A stretch of DNA of 31,957 nucleotides from UBA7672 sp040398465 (GTDB taxonomy: Bacteria > Pseudomonadota > Alphaproteobacteria > Caulobacterales > Hyphomonadaceae). A program made the translations under genes and the position numbers. This document shows positions 1 to 7,513 of this stretch, piece after piece. The stretch spans positions 1 to 31,957 of the forward strand of contig JBBAUA010000041.1 in the NCBI GenBank assembly GCA_040398465.1. Direction: 5' to 3'. Each line of letters starts with the position of its first letter. Positions within the stretch are counted from its first letter, which is position 1. Under the pieces are notes generated by a model. It did not search any database. It was not told the DNA's origin and saw nothing but the letters and a program-made list of their open reading frames with translations.

Positions 1-179
1 TGGGAGCGGTGTTCGACGAACATGTCCCACTCTTCGAAGGAGCCTTCGTCCAGCAACAGCGCAATGCGCTCGCGCGCAGTCAGCTTGCCTTTGGCGTGCT
101 GGCTGTCGATGCGCTTCTGACCACCGCCGAGCTTGGCGGCTACACGCTTTTTCTCCAGCGCGGCGACGATGTCTTTCAT
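1..179 (-). CDS. pccB: Acyl-CoA carboxylase beta subunit (propionyl-CoA carboxylase type), N-terminal part
   Basis: This is the first 59 codons of a minus-strand gene that runs off the left edge. The protein starts MKDIVAALEKKR and continues with LGGGQKRIDSQHAKGKL, TARERIALLLDEGSF and EEWDMFVEH. That is the characteristic N-terminus of the biotin-dependent carboxyltransferase beta subunits, closest in pattern to propionyl-CoA carboxylase PccB. In the family this subunit moves carboxyl from carboxybiotin to propionyl-CoA in the methylmalonyl-CoA route. The ATG at 179 is the natural family start, although the Shine-Dalgarno match before it is weak. A hairpin at 212-245 separates it from the TonB-receptor gene upstream, so it probably has its own promoter. 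Substrate (propionyl-, acetyl- or methylcrotonyl-CoA) cannot be fixed from this fragment; PccB fits best. Confidence 0.85.
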   Translation of the reverse strand, partial: MKDIVAALEKKRVAAKLGGGQKRIDSQHAKGKLTARERIALLLDEGSFEEWDMFVEHRS

Positions 180-211
180 GGGTGGGGCCCCGGTTCTTGC
201 GGATGCGAGAT

Positions 212-245
212 AAGCGGCGCTTGCCGGCTAACGCAAGCGCCGCTT
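212..245 (-). terminator. Hairpin terminator after the TonB receptor gene
   Basis: A perfect 13-bp inverted repeat (212-224 with 233-245) encloses an 8-nt loop. It lies 19 bases past the receptor stop codon and before the pccB start. Reading minus, the stem ends in TT and is followed by ATCT, so the T-tract is short; reading plus it is followed by TTGTCT. It probably ends receptor transcription and insulates pccB. Confidence 0.65.
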
Positions 246-263
246 TGTCTCTGTGGGAACGGC

Positions 264-2342
264 CTAGTTCCGGATCCTGACGCCCAGCGTCACGTTGGCA
301 GGCTCGCCTGGGAAGTAGCGGTCTGCTCCCTGCGCGAAGTCGGCTCGGTCGGCATAGCGCTCGTCAGTGACGTTGCGGATGATGGCGAAGGCTTCCAGTG
401 CGTCCGAGAAGCGCCATGCGCCGCGCAGATGCGCGATCAGGTGGCCGTCATAGGTCGCAGTGTTCGCGGCGTTGGTGAAGTATTCGCTGACGTACTCGGC
501 GCTGAGGCCGAGCGACAGGTTGCTGCCGATCCAGCTAAGGCCGGCATCCGCCAGCCATTCCGGGGCGGTGTCGACCACGTTGCCATCGACGATGTCTTCA
601 GCCGCAACGACGACGTTGCGGTTGAAGTCGTAGAGCTGTTCCGACCAGGCAGCGTTGGCGTTCCACGCGAGCGTGCCGCCGGCAATCTCGCCGATGTCGC
701 CCGACAGCGACGCCTCCACGCCGAGATGGCTAGTCTTGCCGTCCGGAACGTTGAGACCGTCGGAGTCGCGGAAGAAGAAATTGTCCTTGCTCATCTGGTA
801 GACCGCGACGTCGTAGTCGATCCCCGCAAGCGCGCCGCGCGCGCCGACCTCGTAGCTGTCGAGCGTCTCGACCTCAAGGCGCTGGATCGTCTGCAGGTTC
901 TGCAGGCGGTACTGGTCCGACGTCTGCGGCGCACGCTCGCCCCGGGCGTAGTTCGCGTAGATGACCAGGTCTTCAATGCCGGTGTAGGCAATGCCGACTT
1001 TCGGCGTCAGCAATTCGAACTCGTCCGTGCGGCTCGGCGCGACACGGAATCGGCCGCGCGTGCCCGGAGCAACGTTGGTGGTGTAGTCCCACTGGTGGGC
1101 CTCGCCGCGCAGTCCGGCGAGCAGGCTCCAGCCCGGCGCAAAGTCCCAGTCGACTTCTGCGTAAAGTCCCGTGGTCCAGGTGTTGACGTCGTAGTCGTAG
1201 TGCACGCCCTGCGGGAATGTCGGATTGAGAGGATTGACGCCGCCGAAACTGGGACGCGTCTGAATTTCGGAAAGATAACCGTCAGCAACCTGGAAGTCGC
1301 CGCCGATCGACCAGCGGAAATTGTCCGGGCCGAAATCATAGCGCGTAATCACGCCGAGCTGGTCGTGGCCGTTCTTCTCGGTCGACTGGTCGGGCAGGAA
1401 GTGCTGGATGAACGTCATGCGCTGCACTGTGCCGAATGGCGTGATGACCAGCGTGTCGCGTCCGATATTGGTTTCGAACCGTACGTTGGCGCGCGCGGCC
1501 CATGCGTCACGATAGGCTTCGGGGTTGGGATTGGCCGTGGTGATGTCGTCGTTCTTGTAGACCTCCGGCCCCTGGATGAAGCCGGCGGTTTCCTGATTGA
1601 GGTTCACCGCGGCAAGCGTCGCCACCGCATTCCAGTTTTCGCCGCGCACCTTCGAGCGCCAGGTGAGCTTCTGCTGGTCGACGCCGGATGCATCGCGCCA
1701 GCCGGCATCGTCCATCACGGAGAGGCCGACCCAGCTGTCGATGCCGTTGGTCGTGAAATTGGTCGTCGCATCGGCGCGCGCGCGCTGCAGCGAGTTGGCG
1801 CTGAGCGTCAGCGTCTGGCCCGTCTGGGCGCCGGGTTCGGGATCGATGAAATTCATCAGGCCATGTACGGCGTTCGAGCCGTAGCGCACCGACGCCGGAC
1901 CGCGCACGACCTCGATCGCCTCGGCGGTTTCATGGTGCACCTCGAACAACGCGTTCACGTTGCCGAAGGCCGCGGCGCGCGTCGGAACGCCGTTCTCCAG
2001 GATCAGGAACGAGCCCTGCCCTGCACCCGCCGGAAGCACGGGCGAACGGATGGCGACCAGCAATTCCTGGCCGGAGTTCATCTGCACATTCACGCCGGGA
2101 ACGGTGTTGAGGATTTCGGCCGGATGGTTCGCGGCAACCGCAGCGATCTCCTCGCTGGTCACCACGGAATAGGCGCCGGGGTCGTCCTTCAGCCGGTCGC
2201 CATATATCGTGACGACATCGCCTTCGGCTGGAACGGGCGTTGCCGCCACGGTGGTCTGCACCTGCGCCAAAGCAGGGGCCGACAATGTGCCAAGTGCCGC
2301 CGCAAGGACGATGAAGCTCGCTGCCGAATAGGTTGCCCGCAC
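264..2342 (-). CDS. TonB-dependent outer-membrane receptor
   Basis: A 692-residue outer-membrane active transporter precursor. Residues 1-27 form a signal peptide ending ALA-Q. A plug domain follows, roughly residues 55-170, with the usual landmarks: a pair like SEEIAAV, ILNTVPGVNV, FLILENGVP and EVVRGPASVRYGSNAVHG. The rest is a beta barrel with repeated aromatic and YxxGxR-type strands (for example SYEVGARG and YANYARGERAP), ending in GVRIRN. In this family substrate enters with energy from TonB-ExbBD, none of which is in the window. The substrate is not evident. It could be a siderophore, vitamin, saccharide or peptide; the neighbouring nucleoside carrier and dipeptidyl-peptidase hint at organic nutrients. 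The last residue is Asn, not the commoner Phe or Trp. No clear iron box was found in its 131-base upstream gap. Confidence 0.9.
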   Translation of the reverse strand: MRATYSAASFIVLAAALGTLSAPALAQVQTTVAATPVPAEGDVVTIYGDRLKDDPGAYSVVTSEEIAAVAANHPAEILNTVPGVNVQMNSGQELLVAIRSPVLPAGAGQGSFLILENGVPTRAAAFGNVNALFEVHHETAEAIEVVRGPASVRYGSNAVHGLMNFIDPEPGAQTGQTLTLSANSLQRARADATTNFTTNGIDSWVGLSVMDDAGWRDASGVDQQKLTWRSKVRGENWNAVATLAAVNLNQETAGFIQGPEVYKNDDITTANPNPEAYRDAWAARANVRFETNIGRDTLVITPFGTVQRMTFIQHFLPDQSTEKNGHDQLGVITRYDFGPDNFRWSIGGDFQVADGYLSEIQTRPSFGGVNPLNPTFPQGVHYDYDVNTWTTGLYAEVDWDFAPGWSLLAGLRGEAHQWDYTTNVAPGTRGRFRVAPSRTDEFELLTPKVGIAYTGIEDLVIYANYARGERAPQTSDQYRLQNLQTIQRLEVETLDSYEVGARGALAGIDYDVAVYQMSKDNFFFRDSDGLNVPDGKTSHLGVEASLSGDIGEIAGGTLAWNANAAWSEQLYDFNRNVVVAAEDIVDGNVVDTAPEWLADAGLSWIGSNLSLGLSAEYVSEYFTNAANTATYDGHLIAHLRGAWRFSDALEAFAIIRNVTDERYADRADFAQGADRYFPGEPANVTLGVRIRN

Positions 2343-2473
2343 GTAGTTCTCCCGTATGAGACGGCGCTATTTCGCCCGCAATTCCAGCCAGACCAGAGGT
2401 GCGCCGAAACGCAAAGCGCATTCGCCTTGGCGGCTGTGTACGCCTTTCCGGGCTGCCGACTAGTGCAAGGAAA

Positions 2474-3943
2474 CTACGGAGTTTGCCTAGGTGACGTAGC
2501 AGCAGCCGGAGACGCCTCTGGCGCCGGAGTTGTGATCGGGCTTGAGGGCCCGACCGGGGGCGGCGATGCATCCAGGTTGGCCGGGGGGGGCGCCGACGGG
2601 GCGGGTATCACCCCTGCCGGCGACTCGGCCACGGGTGGCGGGGCGGCAGGTTCGGCGGATTCGAACAAGCCATATGGCAGCGAGGCGACAACTGCCGCCG
2701 CCATGATGGTGGCCAGCGTCCCCGAGAACAGCGTCTTCCAGGCGAGCGACAGGAAATCCGGTCGCCTCTCGGGGCACATGATGCTCAGGCCACCGATAAG
2801 AATGCCCATCGACCCGAAATTGGCGAAGCCGCAGATGGCGTATGTGACGATCGTCCGTGTGCGCTCGGTCAGCTCGGCGCCCTGGGGGCCGCCGAGATTG
2901 ATGAAAGCGACGAACTCGGTGAACACCGTCTTCTGGCCGACGAATGTGCCGGCCTTTGCCGCCTCTTCCAGCGGCACGCCCGCCATGTACATCAGCGGAG
3001 CAAACATCCAGCCGAGCAGCATGTCGAGGCTGAGCGGTTGGGAGAGACCTGCCCAGCCGACGGGTATCACGCCCAGCAGCGCGTTGCCGATATAGACCAA
3101 CGCCAGCGCCGCGATCAGCATCGTGGCGATGTTCCAGATGATTGCGATGCCGTCCGTCGCGCCGGAGGCGAAGGCATCCATCGTCGAGTGGTACTTGAAA
3201 TCAGTCTCGCCGGTGGACTTCGAGATCTCCTCAGTCTCGGGGATCATCACCATGGCCAGCGCCACCGCCGCCGGAGATGCGATGATCGAGACGGTGATCA
3301 GGTGCGCGGCAACCGCAGGCAGCGAGTCCCGCAGCAGCGTGACATAGACCACGAGCACGGAGCCAGCGATGGTGGCGAAGCCGGTCGCCATGACGATGAG
3401 CAACTCCGACCGCGTCATCACCTTCAGATATGGCTTGATCAGCAGCGGCGCTTCGGTCTGCCCCATAAAGATGTTGGCTGCGACAGACAGGCTGGTCGGA
3501 CCGCCCATGCCCATCGTGCGCTGGAAGACGAACGCGAAGGCATTGGTAATGACCTTGAGGATACCCCAGTGCCAGAGGATGGCCGACAAGGAGCCGATCA
3601 CGATCACCAGCGGCAATAACTGGAAGATGAAAATCGGACCTGGCGCGCCGACCAGCTTTTCCCAGGCGGCCTGATCACCAATCACGGGACCAAAGACGAA
3701 GGCGGTGCCTTCGCGCGTGGCGGCTATCAGCACGTTGATGCCGGCATTCACGCTGTCGAGGCCAGCGCGGATGATCGGCACGCCGAACAGCAACAACGTG
3801 AAGGCGTACATCATCACGGTCGCGCCGACGACGATCTTCCACGGGAATTTGCGCTTGTTCTCCGACAGCAGCCAGGCAATGCCGGTGATGACGAACAGGC
3901 CGAGGATGGCCCGCCCGTTGTCCCAGCCCCATTCCATGTTCAT
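2474..3943 (-). CDS. Concentrative nucleoside transporter (CNT/NupC family)
   Basis: A 489-residue inner-membrane carrier of the CNT family, which imports nucleosides with protons or sodium. Diagnostic stretches are the GQTEAP motif at residues 161-166, the later KTVFTEFVAF segment and GFANFGSMGILIGG, which line the nucleoside site in the structurally studied Vibrio CNT. The family's usual NEF is TEF here, which may affect specificity. About ten hydrophobic segments cover residues 10-427. The last roughly 62 residues (from ESAEPAAPPP) are a Pro/Ala/Ser-rich tail absent from typical NupC proteins of about 400-430 residues. The start at 3943 follows a purine-rich GGGCGGGCGGGGA; an ATG at 3937 is also possible. 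The S46 peptidase gene lies 24 bases upstream on the same strand, so co-transcription is likely. Confidence 0.93.
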   Translation of the reverse strand: MNMEWGWDNGRAILGLFVITGIAWLLSENKRKFPWKIVVGATVMMYAFTLLLFGVPIIRAGLDSVNAGINVLIAATREGTAFVFGPVIGDQAAWEKLVGAPGPIFIFQLLPLVIVIGSLSAILWHWGILKVITNAFAFVFQRTMGMGGPTSLSVAANIFMGQTEAPLLIKPYLKVMTRSELLIVMATGFATIAGSVLVVYVTLLRDSLPAVAAHLITVSIIASPAAVALAMVMIPETEEISKSTGETDFKYHSTMDAFASGATDGIAIIWNIATMLIAALALVYIGNALLGVIPVGWAGLSQPLSLDMLLGWMFAPLMYMAGVPLEEAAKAGTFVGQKTVFTEFVAFINLGGPQGAELTERTRTIVTYAICGFANFGSMGILIGGLSIMCPERRPDFLSLAWKTLFSGTLATIMAAAVVASLPYGLFESAEPAAPPPVAESPAGVIPAPSAPPPANLDASPPPVGPSSPITTPAPEASPAAATSPRQTP

Positions 3944-3967
3944 TCCCCGCCCGCCCTTTGTTCCAGT

Positions 3968-6040
3968 CTACTCTACAAGTTCGTCTGCCAGCGCCGTGGC
4001 GCCGTAGATATTCCTCAGCGCCCCGACGATCACCTGGCTCGACACGGAGACCATCCGGTTGAGTTTGGGATCGTAGCCGTAGGAACCGCCCGTCGAGTGG
4101 ATATTGCCATCGAAGGCAAGGCCGATGATGCGGCCATCCTTGTTGAGCACGGGTGAGCCTGAATTGCCCCCAATGATGTCATTGGTCGAGACAAAGTCAT
4201 ACTGCATGTCCGCCGGCAACTTGCTCTCGGCGCCAATCCAGCGCTTGCCCAGGTTGAACGGATAGGCGCCGGTGGCGCGTTTCCAGAGTCCGCCGACCTG
4301 CGTGAACGGCTCGGTGTTGCCATGGACCGGGTCGTCCCAGCCCTGCACCACGCCATAGGACAGGCGCAGCGTGAACGTGGCGTCCGGATAGATGTTCTGG
4401 CCCAGCACGTCGAAGCGCAGGCTCGCCACCTTCTCCGCCGCGATCGAGGTTGGCCCCGTGACGTCGGCCTCATAGGTCGCGCGCGCCTTGCGGGCGGCAT
4501 CGTCGAGCATACGCACGAACACGATCGCAGGGTCGTTGGAGCCAGCGACAAGAGAGCCCGTGTTCCAGAGGCGCTTGCGGAAAGCCGCATCGCCGACCTG
4601 CGAATTGGCGACGATGTCCGCCGCGATCTGATGCGACGTGCGTGAGCCGAACATGGCTTTCACGGCCGCGTTGTCGGGGCCGAGATACTCGCGCGTCTTT
4701 TCCAGCCAGTAGGCGATGACGACTTTCTCGAGCGCCGGGTGGATCGGCGCCTCGGCAAGCAGGCTTCGCTCGACAGATGGCAGGCGCTGGTCCGAGAATT
4801 CTGGAAGGCGGGCGCCGTTGGGCTTTGCCCGTTCGACTGCGCCACGCACCAGCTGGCGCGCATCCGCCAGCAGGACAGAGCCTGCGCCGAAGCGAGCCTC
4901 CAGCATCTGGTATGACAGATAGGCGCGCTTGTGCGCATCCACGACGCCGGCCAGCGTTGTGAAGGGGTCGCCATACTTCGCGCGCAGCGAAGCATCCGAC
5001 GCGAGCGCGTCTCTCAGCTGCTTCTCCTGCGCAACCTTCTCGCCAAAGAATGACGGCTCCACGAGCGCGCCGCGCTGCCCCTTGAACACCTTGAGCGAGT
5101 TCTCGATGTTCTGCAGCGTGTCATTGACCTGCCGCGCCTCTTCCTCGCCTTTCGTCGCCTCGTTGAGCAACGCGCCACGGAGCTGCGCAAGATACTCGAT
5201 GCGCCACGGCAGGAAGTGGTCGCGCTGGAATTCCAGCTGCGCATTGGTCAGGAGGCGTTCGGTCGATCCTGGGTGTCCGGAGACGAAGGTGAGATCGCCA
5301 GCCTTTGGCCCGGCCGGATCGATCCGCAACGGGTCGGCGAATTTCACCGGCTGGCCGTTCCGGTAGAGACGCAACAGCGCCATGTCCAGCGCATAGCGCG
5401 GGAAGTTGAAATTGTCCGGATCACCGCCAAAGAAAGCCGCCTGCATCTCGGGCGCGAAGGCGATGCGCACGTCGTCGAACCGGTCGTAGACGTACAGCTT
5501 GTATTGGCCACCGCGATACAGGTTCACCACGTGGCAGCGTTTGGTCCGGTCGTCGCCGCACTTTTCCTTCTCGATCGCGGAGATCTCGGCTGTGCGCGCC
5601 ATGTTGGCGGCCGAAGCATCGACATTCGCCGTGGCGGCCTTCACGCGCGTCGTGACGTCGCTGATCGACTGCAGGATCGACGCCTCGAAGCCCGGACAGA
5701 TCTTCTCGTCCTTGCGCGAGGCGGTGTAGAACCCGTCATCGAGATAATCGCGCGCCGGGCTGGACAGCGCACTGGTGCAATCGGTGACGCAGTGATGGTT
5801 GGTCATCACCAGCCCGTCTTTCGACACCACCGAACCGGAGCATCCGCCCTCCAGCCGCACGGACGCCTTGCGCACGCGGTCGAGCCATTTCTGGTCCGGC
5901 GCGAAGCCGTAAAGCTCCTTCACCTTCGCGGCGGGGAAATTGTCGAACGTCCACATGCCTTCGTCCGCGAGGGCGCGGGAGGCGACAAGGCCGGCTCCGG
6001 CAAGGAGCGCTGCGGCCAGCGCGGCAAAGTGTATTCTCAT
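3968..6040 (-). CDS. S46 family dipeptidyl-peptidase (DPP7-like)
   Basis: A 690-residue secreted serine peptidase that removes dipeptides from peptide N-termini. The start at 6040 gives a clean signal peptide (MRIHFAALAAALL, cut near ALA-DEG); a longer reading from 6106 adds 22 residues that do not resemble a signal. The chymotrypsin-like triad is visible as His83 in VMTNHHC, Asp219 in ALDMALLR and Ser627 in GGNSGSPV. In the S46 family the residue 18 places after the catalytic Ser sets P1 preference: Gly in DPP7, Arg in DPP11. Here it is Gly645 (AFDGN), so hydrophobic P1 rather than acidic is inferred. With the CNT carrier directly downstream and the TonB receptor beyond, it fits extracellular or periplasmic nutrient processing. 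Confidence 0.93.
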   Translation of the reverse strand: MRIHFAALAAALLAGAGLVASRALADEGMWTFDNFPAAKVKELYGFAPDQKWLDRVRKASVRLEGGCSGSVVSKDGLVMTNHHCVTDCTSALSSPARDYLDDGFYTASRKDEKICPGFEASILQSISDVTTRVKAATANVDASAANMARTAEISAIEKEKCGDDRTKRCHVVNLYRGGQYKLYVYDRFDDVRIAFAPEMQAAFFGGDPDNFNFPRYALDMALLRLYRNGQPVKFADPLRIDPAGPKAGDLTFVSGHPGSTERLLTNAQLEFQRDHFLPWRIEYLAQLRGALLNEATKGEEEARQVNDTLQNIENSLKVFKGQRGALVEPSFFGEKVAQEKQLRDALASDASLRAKYGDPFTTLAGVVDAHKRAYLSYQMLEARFGAGSVLLADARQLVRGAVERAKPNGARLPEFSDQRLPSVERSLLAEAPIHPALEKVVIAYWLEKTREYLGPDNAAVKAMFGSRTSHQIAADIVANSQVGDAAFRKRLWNTGSLVAGSNDPAIVFVRMLDDAARKARATYEADVTGPTSIAAEKVASLRFDVLGQNIYPDATFTLRLSYGVVQGWDDPVHGNTEPFTQVGGLWKRATGAYPFNLGKRWIGAESKLPADMQYDFVSTNDIIGGNSGSPVLNKDGRIIGLAFDGNIHSTGGSYGYDPKLNRMVSVSSQVIVGALRNIYGATALADELVE

Positions 6041-6078
6041 GCAATACGCATCCTGCGACGATGACCCCTTTGCGCCGG

Positions 6079-6106
6079 ACCCTAGCAGCGGACCGGGATG
6101 TCTCAA
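6079..6106 (-). promoter_or_regulatory. Possible promoter for the S46 peptidase operon
   Basis: On the minus strand TTGAGA (6106-6101), a 16-base spacer and TAGGGT (6084-6079) lie 39 bases before the peptidase start. The -35 is good and the -10 poor, so this is only a candidate. Confidence 0.25.
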
Positions 6107-6277
6107 GCGCTAAGGATGCGGCCCAGAGACGCCAATAGCGACATTTGCATGGGTTTCAGGCGAACTCCGCCGGGCTGCCACGGCATCCGGGCGCCGGTGC
6201 GACGGGATTGCACACCCGGTTCACATCAGCCGGCGGCGCTATCATCTTGTCCTCGTGCCTCCCTCGGGGGAACCAGG

Positions 6278-6682
6278 ATGAACACGACGCCTCGGATCGA
6301 TTTGCGGCGGAGCAATAGCTGGCCGGGCCGTGTCTGGCTCATTCTCGCGCACGGCTTCGTCTTCGGGGTTTTTGGCCCCGCAATCGGAACCTTCCTCTCA
6401 CCCGGCGTGGTCATCTACCCGATCGCGGTCCTCCTCGCGTACATGGTCAGCTCAGTAGCCGCATTCGTGACTGGCATGCTTGTGGGAGCGATATCTCCAT
6501 TCCTGCGCGAGGACCGGGCGATCTACGCCTTTGGCATGGTGACAGGGGCGGTCTGCGCGATGGCGTTCCCGTTCGCCTTCAGCGGCGAGGCGCCTGTCGG
6601 AGTGCTCTTGATGTATGCTGTTGCGGGCAGCTTCGCTGGGCTGGTCTGCACGCGACTCACCCGGTGGCTCAGGCTTCGCTGA
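6278..6682 (+). CDS. Small membrane protein of unknown function
   Basis: A 134-residue protein that I cannot assign to a family. About four hydrophobic segments are visible, near residues 17-41, 45-75, 82-101 and 107-127, separated by short charged loops (FLREDR) and ending in a basic tail, TRLTRWLRLR. It is therefore probably an inner-membrane protein with a cytoplasmic C-terminus. The start at 6278 is chosen because a purine-rich GGGGGAACCAGG precedes it; the reading frame is open 180 bases further upstream, but that extension is Cys/Pro/Arg-rich and unconvincing. It is divergent from the peptidase gene and convergent with the HD-domain gene, so it is likely a single-gene transcript. Confidence 0.6.
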   Translation: MNTTPRIDLRRSNSWPGRVWLILAHGFVFGVFGPAIGTFLSPGVVIYPIAVLLAYMVSSVAAFVTGMLVGAISPFLREDRAIYAFGMVTGAVCAMAFPFAFSGEAPVGVLLMYAVAGSFAGLVCTRLTRWLRLR

Positions 6683-6697
6683 CGGCGAGCCTAGTCC

Positions 6698-7345
6698 TTA
6701 CCAGGCTGTCTGCTCGCTGCCTTTTCGCAGGTAGATCGACTGCTTCGGCTTATCGAGCACGCGGTGCATCATCGGCACGAATGCGTCGAGCGGCATGGTG
6801 TCATAGGCGCCGTCGAAGGCAGGCTGGTCAAACAGGTGGCAGAACTGCGCGCAGTATTCGAAGTGCGGATGCCCGCGATACTGCTCGCGCATCTCCCGGT
6901 CGAGGCCGAGGTGGTGGAAGAAGTAGTACCCCTGGAAGATGCCATGGTTCGCAACCATCCAGTGATTGGCCTCCGAGACGAAGGGCCGGAGGATGGCCGC
7001 CGCGATATCGGGATGGTTGTAGACGCCCAGCGTGTCGCCGATGTCGTGCAATAGCGCGCTGACCACATACTCTTCGTCCATCCCCGCGCGATGTGCGCGC
7101 GTCGCGGTCTGCAGGCTGTGCTCCAGCCGGTCGACCGGGAAGCCGCCGCAATCACCCTTCAGCAGGTTGAGATGCGTGATCAGGCGCTTCACGTGATCCC
7201 TGGAAAAAACGGCGTTGGCCGCGGCGATCTTCTGCCAGTCATCCGGGGTCGCGTTGGTGAACGCCGTGAAGGTCGCCCGGCCCATCGGCTCGGCGTCGTG
7301 ATGCTCGTCGCGCGGCTGGGGCGGGGTCTTGAGATCGTCGGCCAT
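6698..7345 (-). CDS. HD-domain protein with PhnZ/MIOX-type diiron ligand set
   Basis: A 215-residue cytoplasmic HD-domain protein. Candidate metal ligands fall in the order and spacing of PhnZ, the mixed-valent diiron oxygenase of phosphonate breakdown: His76 (RLEHSLQ), His100-Asp101 (LLHDIGD), His111 (YNHPD), His134 (ANHGIF) and Asp173 (HLFDQP). PhnZ spacings are 24, 1, 22, 24 and 57; here they are 24, 1, 10, 23 and 39. Extra His/Asp ligands beyond the plain HD pair separate the oxygenases (PhnZ, TmpB, inositol oxygenase) from ordinary HD phosphohydrolases. No PhnY-like partner lies nearby, so the substrate is unknown. The start at 7345 (MADDLK) is preferred; the frame is open to 7564, but that part would overlap the divergent regulator gene. 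An HD phosphohydrolase remains the alternative. Confidence 0.75.
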   Translation of the reverse strand: MADDLKTPPQPRDEHHDAEPMGRATFTAFTNATPDDWQKIAAANAVFSRDHVKRLITHLNLLKGDCGGFPVDRLEHSLQTATRAHRAGMDEEYVVSALLHDIGDTLGVYNHPDIAAAILRPFVSEANHWMVANHGIFQGYYFFHHLGLDREMREQYRGHPHFEYCAQFCHLFDQPAFDGAYDTMPLDAFVPMMHRVLDKPKQSIYLRKGSEQTAW

Positions 7346-7424
7346 GCGTCCGGTTCCTTGGCTGATGCCCGACGCTAGCAGAGTCCGCGGCACCTTGCAC
7401 CGGGGGCGCCGCGGGATGCCGGGT

Positions 7425-7440
7425 CGTTGCTGACGCAACG
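7425..7440. promoter_or_regulatory. Palindrome in the HD/Crp-like intergenic region
   Basis: A perfect inverted repeat, CGTTGC-TGAC-GCAACG, sits 74 bases before the regulator start and 80 before the HD gene start. It is a plausible operator for the divergent Crp/Fnr-type regulator. It does not match the classical FNR (TTGAT-N4-ATCAA) or CRP half-site spacing. Confidence 0.35.
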
Positions 7441-7513
7441 TCCAGCGCGCTGAACAGCCAGCCCGGAACGGATGGCCGCCACAATCATTAAGGGAATGTG
7501 TCGGGAGAATCCC

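Noticed and set aside
2410..2426. GCAAA...ATTCGC upstream of the TonB receptor, like an iron box
   Set aside because: The half-sites are separated by too many bases compared with the 7-1-7 boxes at bfd.
9..3095. A 1028-codon open frame on the plus strand
   Set aside because: It runs antisense through pccB, the TonB receptor and the CNT gene, all with clear family motifs. High GC removes stops from the opposite frame; its translation is Arg/Val/Gly-rich and matches nothing.
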